Positions 55,669 to 63,147 of a DNA stretch of 64,000 bases are shown here, in pieces. Position 1 is the first letter of the stretch. Every line of letters begins with the position of its first letter. The position numbers were made by a program, and so were the translations under genes. The stretch covers positions 930,001-994,000 of the forward strand of contig NZ_CP168151.1 in the NCBI RefSeq assembly GCF_026913205.2. The letters are read 5' to 3'. The notes beneath the pieces were generated by a model. That model was not told the DNA's origin. It did no database searches and saw only the letters and a list, made by a program, of their open reading frames with translations. This stretch comes from Lentilactobacillus sp. SPB1-3. Its GTDB lineage: Bacteria; Bacillota; Bacilli; Lactobacillales; Lactobacillaceae.

Positions 55669-55812
55669 ATGGCAAATATAGCAAAAACTCAGTTCACGAA
55701 TACTAACAAGCAATTCCAAGTACAATTTTTATCACTGCAAAAACAAATCGTAGATTTGCAGAAGGTCATTTCACCTAGCAAACCAGAAGATAATGTAAAG
55801 GAAGGTGCTTAA
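55669..55812 (+). CDS. Small phage-type protein before XkdX-like gene
   Basis: 47 residues, MANIAKTQFTNTNKQFQ... with a predicted helical middle (FLSLQKQIVDLQKVI). It starts after AGAAGAGA, a weak ribosome site, and is followed three bases after its stop by the XkdX-like gene. Such a small gene commonly sits between tail-fibre and XkdX genes in lactobacillus phages; function unknown. Confidence 0.6.
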   Translation: MANIAKTQFTNTNKQFQVQFLSLQKQIVDLQKVISPSKPEDNVKEGA

Positions 55813-55814
55813 TT

Positions 55815-55964
55815 ATGGAAAACACATTATTTACTTTACCAAACATTGAAGTTGCTAAAGTATATGCCTCATGGGGTATGGACATTTCTTTTATGGTTAA
55901 TTGGTCAATCACACCAGAACAGTACAAGGAAATCACAGGAAAAGACTTCAAGCCAGCTGAATAG
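55815..55964 (+). CDS. XkdX-like phage protein
   Basis: 49 residues. The pattern YASWGMDISFMVNWSITPEQYKEITGKDF matches the XkdX family (an aromatic-rich segment, then the ITPEQYKEITG helix). XkdX genes lie between tail-fibre and holin/lysin genes in phages such as PBSX. AAGGAAGG in the end of the preceding gene serves as ribosome site, so the two are coupled. Confidence 0.72.
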   Translation: MENTLFTLPNIEVAKVYASWGMDISFMVNWSITPEQYKEITGKDFKPAE

Positions 55965-55970
55965 AATAAT

Positions 55971-56005
55971 AAAAAGCCGCCTAGATAAAACAAAGCGGCT
56001 TTTTA
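55971..56005. terminator. Bidirectional terminator between XkdX-like and CBM-like genes
   Basis: AAAAAGCCGC/GCGGCTTTTT around a 13-base loop, with A and T runs serving both convergent genes. Confidence 0.78.
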
Positions 56006-56026
56006 CATAAACTATTTTTGGCTTGA

Positions 56027-56644
56027 TTATTTTACTTCGGTTAATTTAACGTTTCTAACTGCCATAGGAGTTTCGCTTGCGGGAGTTCCTTTACTACCGG
56101 TAACAAATCCTAGTTCTAAGACATTCCAACTACCGATGGCGTCATCTGCAGGAACAGAATACGATTGAGTATGTTTAACCCATTTTCCGGATTGGTTTGT
56201 AAGTTTGATAAAAGTGCCTTCACCTGGTAGGTCACCAATTGGGGTATGAACAATTGGTTCAAACAATAATTGGCTTGAGCTAGTACCTTTATACTCGAAA
56301 CTCATTTGATATTTTTTTAATGGAGCAGTTGATATATCTTGTCCTAGAGCTGCACCGGAATCAGGTACAGGATTAGTAAGTTCCGCGTAATTACCATCTT
56401 CATCAGTTTTTACTGAAACGTCACCACCACCAAAGCCTCCTGATATCCATGAATCAAGGCCTTGACTAAAATCACCATTTTGCATCAAATTATCTTCTGA
56501 TTCATTAGCAGTTGATGTTTTTATCTCATGCTTAACCACGGATGATATTTCGGTAGTTGCGGCATTTACTGGGATGGCATTTCCCAATGCAAGACCACCT
56601 AAAATAGCTGCTGTACCTAATACAATATTAAATGATTTTTTCAT
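56027..56644 (-). CDS. Secreted protein with CBM4/9-like carbohydrate-binding domain
   Basis: 205 residues from the ATG at 56644 after AAGGAGG (a longer frame upstream has no ribosome site). Signal peptide MKKSFNIVLGTAAILGGLALGNAIPVNAA, then a jelly-roll type domain: NLMQNGDFSQGLDSWISGG, LGQDIS and KKYQMSFEYKGTSS are typical of CBM4/9-like modules. No catalytic domain. It lies on the opposite strand inside the phage-type lysis block, so it is either a lysogenic-conversion gene or a later insertion. Confidence 0.75.
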   Translation of the reverse strand: MKKSFNIVLGTAAILGGLALGNAIPVNAATTEISSVVKHEIKTSTANESEDNLMQNGDFSQGLDSWISGGFGGGDVSVKTDEDGNYAELTNPVPDSGAALGQDISTAPLKKYQMSFEYKGTSSSQLLFEPIVHTPIGDLPGEGTFIKLTNQSGKWVKHTQSYSVPADDAIGSWNVLELGFVTGSKGTPASETPMAVRNVKLTEVK

Positions 56645-56679
56645 AAGTGAAGCCTCCTTGTGTAATTTGGAACAATATA

Positions 56680-56708
56680 AATTTATCATTCGCTTTTATA
56701 ACGTTCAA
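56680..56708 (-). promoter_or_regulatory. Promoter of the CBM-like gene
   Basis: Minus strand TTGAAC (56708-56703), a 17-base spacer and TAAATT (56685-56680), 36 bases before the start codon. Confidence 0.5.
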
Positions 56709-56889
56709 ATTTAACGCTTGACGAATCATGAATGTTGATTCATATGATTTTTTAATAATTTTCTGTACATTATGACACCATATTTTAGTTGTTCACCATT
56801 GAACTAGATGGATTTTAAAATATTTCATTTACTAAGACACAGAATTAAGTGAATTTGTTTTTACACAAAAATAATATAAAGGGGGTGGA

Positions 56890-57273
56890 ATGACGTTGCT
56901 TTGTAGATTTAAAAAATACGCTGACCACCTCATTATTGGAACTGCCCTGATAGGTATTGGTATTTACTTAATTACTCATGATAATTACTTCCAGTGGCCA
57001 CCAATGGCAACGCCGTTTGCTAATGATGATTTATTCGGCGGCTTGTACGTCATTTGTGGCTTAGCAATTTCCTGGTGGGTTATGTCTAAGCATCACTCGC
57101 CACATTTGAATTCAGTTTTATTAACTATTGCGACTTTGCTTATGGCATTCTTATCAATTTATCAATTCTTGAATTTTATTTTTGCGGGAACTGATTACAT
57201 GCCATGGATTTCGAATTTAGCTCTAACTGCAATGATTTTCACGACCGCTGATCGGAGTGATTCGAGTGAGTAA
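56890..57273 (+). CDS. Phage-type membrane protein of the lysis module
   Basis: 127 residues with about four membrane helices (near 12-30, 52-70, 78-98, 100-118). AAGGGGGTGG precedes the ATG. Genes of this size and layout are common just before the holin in lactobacillus phages; role unknown. Its last eight bases overlap the next gene. Confidence 0.68.
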   Translation: MTLLCRFKKYADHLIIGTALIGIGIYLITHDNYFQWPPMATPFANDDLFGGLYVICGLAISWWVMSKHHSPHLNSVLLTIATLLMAFLSIYQFLNFIFAGTDYMPWISNLALTAMIFTTADRSDSSE

Positions 57274-57493
57274 TAATCTTATCAAACAGCTTTTAACAAT
57301 TATTCCGACAATTTTGGCCGGAGCATATACTTTCTATTTGTCTCGTAAAAAATCAATTCATCAAATTGAACAAGATGATGTTAACTCTCGGAGAACATTG
57401 TATTCAGAGATGAAGATTAGGGCCGAGAAAGCAGAAAATAGAGCGGATAAGTTACAGCTAGAACTAGATAAGATAAGAAAGAAGGAAAACTAA
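57266..57493 (+). CDS. Small membrane protein with coiled-coil tail (phage lysis module)
   Basis: 75 residues from the GTG at 57266, eight bases after GGAG; a GTG at 57257 is inside that site. One N-terminal membrane helix (LLTIIPTILAGAYTFYL) and a charged coiled coil (AEKAENRADKLQLELDKIRKKEN). The topology resembles phage spanin-like or XhlA-like accessory lysis proteins. Ends one base before the holin start. Confidence 0.68.
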   Translation: MSNNLIKQLLTIIPTILAGAYTFYLSRKKSIHQIEQDDVNSRRTLYSEMKIRAEKAENRADKLQLELDKIRKKEN

Positions 57494-57494
57494 A

Positions 57495-57779
57495 ATGGAT
57501 TTAATTCAACAACTTAATCTTGGATCAACGGCCGAACTGATGATAACAGTTTTGGTCGTTTTTTGTATTACACAAGCTTTTAAGACCACTAGTTTGGGTA
57601 ATCATTATTTGCCATGGATTGCTATGTTCGTTGGTGTGGTTGCAGGTATCGTTGCAGTTGCTGCTACTGGAGATAGTAATTATGTAGCAAGTGGAGTTAT
57701 GGGACTATTGGTCGGTGGCTTTACCTGTGGCCTATTTGACGGATTTAAAGGTTTCAAACAAATTGGAGGTATCAAGTAA
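57495..57779 (+). CDS. Phage holin
   Basis: 94 residues with three hydrophobic segments (near 14-32, 38-58, 64-84) and a short basic tail, matching the A118-type holin family. Makes the membrane lesion that releases or activates the endolysin. Its stop overlaps the endolysin start (TAATG), a standard phage arrangement. Confidence 0.8.
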   Translation: MDLIQQLNLGSTAELMITVLVVFCITQAFKTTSLGNHYLPWIAMFVGVVAGIVAVAATGDSNYVASGVMGLLVGGFTCGLFDGFKGFKQIGGIK

Positions 57780-58555
57780 TGGGATATTCAATCAATAAAA
57801 CATTCGCTTTATCAAATAATGAAGGTGACGGACGTATTGCTGTTAAGCGATTTATTATTGCTCATGATACCGGTAACGACAATAATAAAGGCAAGGGTTC
57901 GGCTCATAACGAGGCTAGTTATATGAAGTCACACTTTGAAGTAGCTTACACACACTTTATCGTTGATGACCAAGCAATCTATCAAGTTGGCGAACCTGGT
58001 TACGTTGCTTGGGGAGCGCTTGATGCTAATCCATACGCACCAATGCAAGTTGAGTTAGCTCACGTTGACTCACAAACTCGTTTCAACGAATCTTATAAAA
58101 GATACATCTGGTTGTTAAGATACTATGCGAACAAATATAATATTCCTTTGACGCTAGATGCTGGAGGTCAAGGTACACCAGGGATTAAGTCACATAAGTG
58201 GGTTACTCAAAACTTTGGTGGCGATCACGTGGACCCTTATGGTTATTTATCAAAGTGGGGGATCACTAAGGCACAATTTGCTAAAGACTTGAAGAATGGT
58301 TTAGGTGATAGTGCCGCACTTGCTAAAGCAAAGCCAGAGTACTATAAGACAAAAGCTCTTTATGAGGTTATTGCTCCGAAAGTTTACGCATATAAGGATA
58401 TCAAAGCACAACAAAAGCGTTCTGTCCGCCTTACTAAAGGTAGTCGCTTCTATGCAAAACCTAAGAAGTACGGCAAGATTTATCGTTTCAAAACTGTTGT
58501 TGGTTACATCACGGCCAATAAATCTTACGTAAAGTTGATCAAAAAAATAAAATAG
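57779..58555 (+). CDS. Endolysin: N-acetylmuramoyl-L-alanine amidase with SLAP-like C-terminal domain
   Basis: 258 residues. Amidase_2 domain (about 20-165) with zinc ligands in IIAHDTG and YTHFIVDD and the DHVDPYGYLSKWG end motif. The C-terminal ~85 residues (LYEVIAPKVYAYKD... GYITANKSYVKLIKKIK) form a basic SLAP-like wall-binding domain whose GYITAN motif is shared with the neighbouring surface proteins. No signal peptide, so it needs the holin. Intact by all visible signs. Confidence 0.9.
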   Translation: MGYSINKTFALSNNEGDGRIAVKRFIIAHDTGNDNNKGKGSAHNEASYMKSHFEVAYTHFIVDDQAIYQVGEPGYVAWGALDANPYAPMQVELAHVDSQTRFNESYKRYIWLLRYYANKYNIPLTLDAGGQGTPGIKSHKWVTQNFGGDHVDPYGYLSKWGITKAQFAKDLKNGLGDSAALAKAKPEYYKTKALYEVIAPKVYAYKDIKAQQKRSVRLTKGSRFYAKPKKYGKIYRFKTVVGYITANKSYVKLIKKIK

Positions 58556-58583
58556 TGATAAAATAATATCAACAACGATTCTC

Positions 58584-58622
58584 AAAAGGCGCTCATCTCA
58601 TTACGAGGTGGGCGCTTTTTTA
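58584..58622 (+). terminator. Rho-independent terminator after the endolysin gene
   Basis: AAGGCGCTCATCTC/GAGGTGGGCGCTT around ATTAC, followed by T5. Near-copy of the hairpin at 53501. Confidence 0.85.
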
Positions 58623-58654
58623 CGTTGGTATCTAACAACTTACCTGTTTTTCTA

Positions 58655-58663
58655 TGGTACAAT
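58655..58663 (+). promoter_or_regulatory. Extended -10 promoter of surface protein gene 2
   Basis: TGGTACAAT, 34 bases before the start, identical to the one at 53569. Confidence 0.55.
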
Positions 58664-58697
58664 TTTTATGGAATAGAAAAAGTTGGGGAGAACTTTT

Positions 58698-60416
58698 ATG
58701 TCAAAAAAGAAAATGAAAATTTTATTTTATTCATCGTTGTTGGCCTTAAGCATCGGTGCTTCATTTGGAATGACAAAAGTATCGGCAAAGGCTGAAACTA
58801 GCACTGTGAATACAGCTACATCAGCTATCGTTCAAAATTCTAATTTGGATGTAATGAGATATCTAACCGGTGAACACAAAACGCCAGTAAATGTTGATAA
58901 TGAATTTTCAGTAGAACTTTATTACACCTTTGATGGAAACGATGGTAAGACTTATAAAAGCAACTATGGTCAAAATTTAAATGATGTTATGTCAGGTACT
59001 ACGGACAAATATGATGCATATTCACTTTTAATGAAAGATGAGTTTAAACCGGACAGTTTAAAGGTCAACTTGGTCATTAAAAATATCACGAGGGTTGATC
59101 AGAAATTGGAAGCCGGATTGGGGCTACCTTTGTATTACTTAAGTCAGGTTCCTAATAATTATCCTTCACTGAATAAGTTTCCAGATGTCGTATATGCGGG
59201 CAATGGATCGATTGATTATAATTCTACAGAAGGAAGTAAAATTACCAACTTTAATCAACGGTTTGATGGTCTTAGTTCTGATGAAGATCAATCAGGACTT
59301 GGTCGTAATCCAGAAGATTTACAGGCAATTGTTATTAAAGGAAATGTAACGCCAGGTGGAGAAGTTCAAACTAGTCTGCCGTTGAAATATAAGAATATCG
59401 AATCCTCGTTTAAATTTTCAAAGGATGAACTTGATAAACTTGGAGATTCGTTTTATATGCCAATTAATATTGGCTTCCCATCTCTGTTAGATATCCGGAC
59501 TGGCATTACTGGGTCTCACAATATTTTATACGTGGCTCCATCAGTCGCTAATCCGGCTACTGTCAATGTTGGTCATGTAGATGAGTCAGGTAATCCGATT
59601 GGTACTAATGAGGAATTAAAAGCGTGGGTTGGTGATTCTCTGACTATTCCGCAAGCGAAAATTGATGGGTATGAACTGGATACGTCAAAGGACAATCCAA
59701 CAAGTTATCAAACCACTCAGAATGATACTGAAACACCAGCAAACATTACTTTGCACTACAAGAAAATGACGAATTCTGGTGGGGGATCAACGGGTACTAA
59801 TAATCCATCAACAGGTGGCGGTGCAATAACATCTCCAACACAACCATCACAGCCAAGTACACCTGTGCAACCATCACAACCAGTATTACCAACACCAAAC
59901 GTACCTGGTAATGATTCAACGGGGCTACCAAATTGGGCAGCTGTAAAGGGACAATCAGTTTACGGTATTAAAGGCTTCTACCTATACAAGAATGCTAACT
60001 TTAATCGTGGCCAACATATTAAATACTATTCTAAAACTAGTCGAGTAAACCGTCCGCAGTTCATCGTTAAAGGCTATAAGCATGATAATAATGGCAATTT
60101 GAGATATAAAGTTCAACAATACAATCCATATAAAGGTAAATATGTCGCCGGAACTAAGGGTTACATTACCGCTAGTGAGAAATATGTTGTCAAAGCATAT
60201 TACGCTACTACACCAAAGAATAAGCGAATTAAAGTTATTAACAAAAATGGTGTTAAATCATATCAGAATGTTAAATTATCCGGTAAAGCAAAACTCTATA
60301 AAAAAGGTAGTACTTTAAAAGTTAAATCAATTAAGAAATACAAATTGGCTACTCGTTATCAATTAACTAATGGTCAATACGTAACAGGAAACAAGAAATT
60401 TATTATTTGGAAATAA
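58698..60416 (+). CDS. Secreted surface protein with MucBP domain and DUF5776-like C-terminal module
   Basis: 572 residues from the ATG at 58698, after GGGGAG. Signal peptide MSKKKMKILFYSSLLALSIGASFGMTKVSAKA, a large N-terminal domain (about 40-290; shares a GRNP motif with surface protein 3), a MucBP-type mucin-binding domain (about 292-358: VNVGHVDESGNPIG... ITLHYKK), a Gly/Thr and Pro/Ser/Gln linker (360-401), and the shared 171-residue module (402-572). No LPxTG. Likely adhesin; ligand not known. Confidence 0.85.
   Translation: MSKKKMKILFYSSLLALSIGASFGMTKVSAKAETSTVNTATSAIVQNSNLDVMRYLTGEHKTPVNVDNEFSVELYYTFDGNDGKTYKSNYGQNLNDVMSGTTDKYDAYSLLMKDEFKPDSLKVNLVIKNITRVDQKLEAGLGLPLYYLSQVPNNYPSLNKFPDVVYAGNGSIDYNSTEGSKITNFNQRFDGLSSDEDQSGLGRNPEDLQAIVIKGNVTPGGEVQTSLPLKYKNIESSFKFSKDELDKLGDSFYMPINIGFPSLLDIRTGITGSHNILYVAPSVANPATVNVGHVDESGNPIGTNEELKAWVGDSLTIPQAKIDGYELDTSKDNPTSYQTTQNDTETPANITLHYKKMTNSGGGSTGTNNPSTGGGAITSPTQPSQPSTPVQPSQPVLPTPNVPGNDSTGLPNWAAVKGQSVYGIKGFYLYKNANFNRGQHIKYYSKTSRVNRPQFIVKGYKHDNNGNLRYKVQQYNPYKGKYVAGTKGYITASEKYVVKAYYATTPKNKRIKVINKNGVKSYQNVKLSGKAKLYKKGSTLKVKSIKKYKLATRYQLTNGQYVTGNKKFIIWK
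59901..60416 (+). repeat. 516-bp C-terminal module, copy 2
   Basis: Aligns without gaps to copies 1 and 3. It is the most divergent of the three in its first third (KNANFNRGQHIKYYSK instead of SDTNFYTNERIKHYAK). Confidence 0.9.
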
Positions 60417-60423
60417 TCATAAT

Positions 60424-60462
60424 TAAAGACGCTCATCTCATTACGAGGTGAGTGCCTTTTTT
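60424..60462 (+). terminator. Rho-independent terminator after surface protein gene 2
   Basis: GCTCATCTC/GAGGTGAGT around ATTAC, followed by six T; same family as the hairpins at 58584 and 62374. Confidence 0.8.
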
Positions 60463-60484
60463 CATTACGTAATAACTTTAGAAA

Positions 60485-60493
60485 TGGTATTAT
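60485..60493 (+). promoter_or_regulatory. Extended -10 promoter of surface protein gene 3
   Basis: TGGTATTAT, 38 bases before the start codon, same layout as for genes 1 and 2. Confidence 0.5.
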
Positions 60494-60531
60494 GAAAATA
60501 GTATTCAATTACATAGGGGGAATTATTCAAG

Positions 60532-62364
60532 ATGAAATCAACAATCAAAAAAGTGCTAGTATCACTTAGTTTGTCACTTTCGATATTATCAGTTGTAGCG
60601 ATAAACACATTTGCCGATGATACGAATCCAGCAAATAATCTTGCTACTTCTGAAGATAAGGCGTTGCTTTTTAATAAGAACAAAGATGGTTATAACGATA
60701 CTTCTAATTTCGATAATACGAAGTTTGCAATGCAGTTGCAGAGTAGTGCTAATCCACAAAATATCATTGATGACGGTGTCACAGAAAATGATTTTAATAT
60801 TAATAAATATGATCCAATGGGTACGGCAAATCTTCTAAATATATCCCATACATTAGTCGATCCTAATCGATTCCATGATGGAAAAGGATATTTAAATATT
60901 ATGTTGAAGAGCTATAGTGAAAAAGATGTTGACCGTATTTTAGATATTCAGTTTGGTGGTGATCTATCCTATCTTGTTCCTGGTATAAAAACAAATCCAA
61001 AGATGTTACTCACTAGTGAGTCTGTGGAATATCTACAAAATATAGAAAGAAATAATGATGGAAAAATTTCAATTTATATGACCTCCAAAGATCCATTTGA
61101 TACACAAAATTTCAGTGAAAGTGACCTAAATGATAGTATCAATGTGAATAACATTACAGATTTAGGTGATGCTAGTAAGTTTTCTAATATCATAGTTGTC
61201 ATGCGTGATATTCAAAAAGATGATCCCGTTCAATTGGTTTTACCGATTGATATTACGTTTGATCAAAGTAAGTACTCAAACACTGATTTGTTGAGCCTTT
61301 TGCCAGGAGAAAACCTAGAAGAATTTGAGAATTTAACGAATTATGATACATCGTCAATGGCATTTTTACAGGCCACACTGTTATATTTTAATAATGTAGG
61401 TTATGGTAGAAATCCTGCTGGTAATGACCAGTTTTTTTCAACATTCAACCCAAAAAAATTGTTAGTTAGTCAACCGAAAGTCACTATCAGTGAAGGACAA
61501 TCAAATTTTGATCCTGACAAATCATTCGAAGTTGATCCAGATGATGCAGATTATGTAATCACAAATGATAAAAATGCAATTGTCTTCGATAGTACTAAAC
61601 AAGATAAATCCGACCTGCAAAAACTAACTGGTGGTTCATATACGATAACTTTTTCAAAGCCAGGATATAGTGATGGCACTGGTAACTTGACAATTAAGAC
61701 TAACCAAACAAGCAATCCTGGTAATGGCGGAAATAATAACTCTGGTGGCGGTTCAGCAACAAATCCGACCCAACCAAGTACACCATCACAACCTGTACAG
61801 CCAAGCACACCTGTTCAACCATCACGACCAGTATTACCAACGCCAAGCGTACCTGGTAATAATTCAACTGGTTTACCAAATTGGGCGGCTGTAAAAGGAC
61901 AATCAGTTTACGGTATTAAAGGATTATACTTGTATAGTGATACTAATTTCTATACAAACGAACGTATCAAGCATTATGCCAAAACTAGTCGTGTCAACCG
62001 TCCTCAATTTATCGTTAAGGGTTACAATTACGACGATAATGGTAAGTTAAGATATAAAGTTCAACAATACAATCCTTATAAAGGTAAATATGTGGCTGGA
62101 ACAAAAGGTTACATTACCGCTAATGATAAATATGTTGTTAAGGCTTACTACGCTACTACCCCAAAAAATAAGAGAATTAAAGTTATTAACAAAAATGGTG
62201 TTAAGTCGTACCGGAATGTTAAATTATCCGGTAAAGCAAAACTCTATAAAAAGGGTAGTACTTTAAAAGTTAAATCAATTAAGAAATACAAGTTGGCTAC
62301 TCGTTACCAATTGACTAATGGCCAGTACGTAACAGGCAACAAGAAATTTATTATTTGGAAATAG
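60532..62364 (+). CDS. Secreted surface protein with DUF5776-like C-terminal module
   Basis: 610 residues. Signal peptide MKSTIKKVLVSLSLSLSILSVVAINTFA, a large domain (about 30-310) related in pattern to that of surface protein 2, a beta-type segment (about 315-390, QPKVTISEGQ... GTGNLTIKT), an Asn/Gly then Pro/Ser/Gln linker (392-439) and the shared module (440-610). A clear AGGGGG ribosome site. No sortase signal. Function probably binding at the cell surface. Confidence 0.85.
   Translation: MKSTIKKVLVSLSLSLSILSVVAINTFADDTNPANNLATSEDKALLFNKNKDGYNDTSNFDNTKFAMQLQSSANPQNIIDDGVTENDFNINKYDPMGTANLLNISHTLVDPNRFHDGKGYLNIMLKSYSEKDVDRILDIQFGGDLSYLVPGIKTNPKMLLTSESVEYLQNIERNNDGKISIYMTSKDPFDTQNFSESDLNDSINVNNITDLGDASKFSNIIVVMRDIQKDDPVQLVLPIDITFDQSKYSNTDLLSLLPGENLEEFENLTNYDTSSMAFLQATLLYFNNVGYGRNPAGNDQFFSTFNPKKLLVSQPKVTISEGQSNFDPDKSFEVDPDDADYVITNDKNAIVFDSTKQDKSDLQKLTGGSYTITFSKPGYSDGTGNLTIKTNQTSNPGNGGNNNSGGGSATNPTQPSTPSQPVQPSTPVQPSRPVLPTPSVPGNNSTGLPNWAAVKGQSVYGIKGLYLYSDTNFYTNERIKHYAKTSRVNRPQFIVKGYNYDDNGKLRYKVQQYNPYKGKYVAGTKGYITANDKYVVKAYYATTPKNKRIKVINKNGVKSYRNVKLSGKAKLYKKGSTLKVKSIKKYKLATRYQLTNGQYVTGNKKFIIWK
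61849..62364 (+). repeat. 516-bp C-terminal module, copy 3
   Basis: Very close to copy 1 (54668-55183); for example SDTNFYTNERIKHYAKTS is the same in both. Confidence 0.92.
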
Positions 62365-62373
62365 CATTAATTA

Positions 62374-62413
62374 AAAGACGCTCATCTCATTACGAGGTGA
62401 GCGCTTTTTTTAT
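62374..62413 (+). terminator. Rho-independent terminator after surface protein gene 3
   Basis: GCTCATCTC/GAGGTGAGC around ATTAC, followed by seven T. Confidence 0.85.
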
Positions 62414-62457
62414 TGTTCATTTAGATTTGTACTTTCTTTGATAAAAGGAGGCACGCC

Positions 62458-62598
62458 ATGAGTGATCCAAAATACGAATCTAGATTAATTGCTGGTAAGA
62501 TTAAGCCATTATTCACACTGATGAATGGTGATCACTACCAGTTACAAATAGTAAAAGACGACCAAGCACATCAGTATACTTTCTTTTTCATGCGCTAA
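62458..62598 (+). CDS. Small hypothetical protein
   Basis: 46 residues, MSDPKYESRLIAGKI... ending YTFFFMR. It has a near-perfect AAAGGAGG ribosome site seven bases before the ATG, the main reason to believe it. No family recognised. It lies between the last surface gene and the tRNA, where phage-end genes are often found. Confidence 0.55.
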   Translation: MSDPKYESRLIAGKIKPLFTLMNGDHYQLQIVKDDQAHQYTFFFMR

Positions 62599-62613
62599 TC
62601 AAGAAGGAGTAGC

Positions 62614-62808
62614 ATGCTTATCAAGCCAGTTTATCAAGTTGACGATTACAACTTAAAGTATTTGGAAGCTGTCCTCCATGAACTAAAACAATATTATCAG
62701 TTTACAAATGTCTTCCGTGGCTTTGTTTGCTACCTATGGCCCATCAAATGGCGATCCAATTCAAAAAAACTAAGTATTAGCTATAAACAAATTCTCATCT
62801 TTTTTTGA
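62614..62808 (+). CDS. Small hypothetical protein
   Basis: 64 residues with AAGGAG before the ATG, 15 bases after the preceding small gene. The first 35 residues look like a normal helical protein (YNLKYLEAVLHELKQYY); the end (CYLWPIKWRSNSKKL...) is less natural and could be the result of a frameshift. Function unknown. Confidence 0.45.
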   Translation: MLIKPVYQVDDYNLKYLEAVLHELKQYYQFTNVFRGFVCYLWPIKWRSNSKKLSISYKQILIFF

Positions 62809-62856
62809 CAACTCCGCTTCAATCATATGAAATAATGCGTAAATTTTTGGGAAACA

Positions 62857-62905
62857 AAAAAGCGCCGATATTAACGATAAATTCGCTAATATTGTCGCTT
62901 TTTAA
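62857..62905 (+). terminator. Rho-independent terminator after the small genes
   Basis: AAAAAGCG-CGATATTAACG pairs imperfectly with CGCTAATATTGTCGCTTTTT. T and A runs on both sides make it possible in both directions, including for the tRNA transcript. Confidence 0.6.
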
Positions 62906-62958
62906 ATGATATGCAATTATATGCAACTTTAGGTATAAAACCTTCAAATGGTACCTTA

Positions 62959-63032
62959 TGTCACAGGAGAGATTCGAACCCTCGACCTACGGTTTAGAAG
63001 ACCGTTGCTCTATCCAGCTGAGCTACTGTGAC
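62959..63032 (-). tRNA. tRNA-Arg (anticodon TCT)
   Basis: 74 bases on the minus strand. Acceptor GTCACAG/CTGTGAC, D-arm GCTC...GAGC, anticodon stem ACGGT/ACCGT with loop CTTCTAA (anticodon TCT), and T-arm AGGGTTCGAATCTCT. CCA is not encoded. Its 3' end points toward the phage-type module, the usual geometry for a tRNA attachment site. Confidence 0.95.
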
Positions 63033-63147
63033 AAAATCACAAATCAACGTTTATAAGTATATGTGATTTTTGAAGCTTCGTCAATCTAAAATTGGTCAAA
63101 AATCACAAATTATTGATTTTTATTCAGAATAGATAGTTTAGGGATGA

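Noticed and set aside
58301-58585. Overlapping open frames of 75-94 codons inside the endolysin gene
   Set aside because: They lack ribosome sites and lie over the SLAP-like domain; they are chance frames.
54668-62364. The repeated modules as an insertion sequence or CRISPR-like array
   Set aside because: All copies are in-frame 3' ends of secreted proteins; there is no transposase, terminal inverted repeat or spacer pattern.
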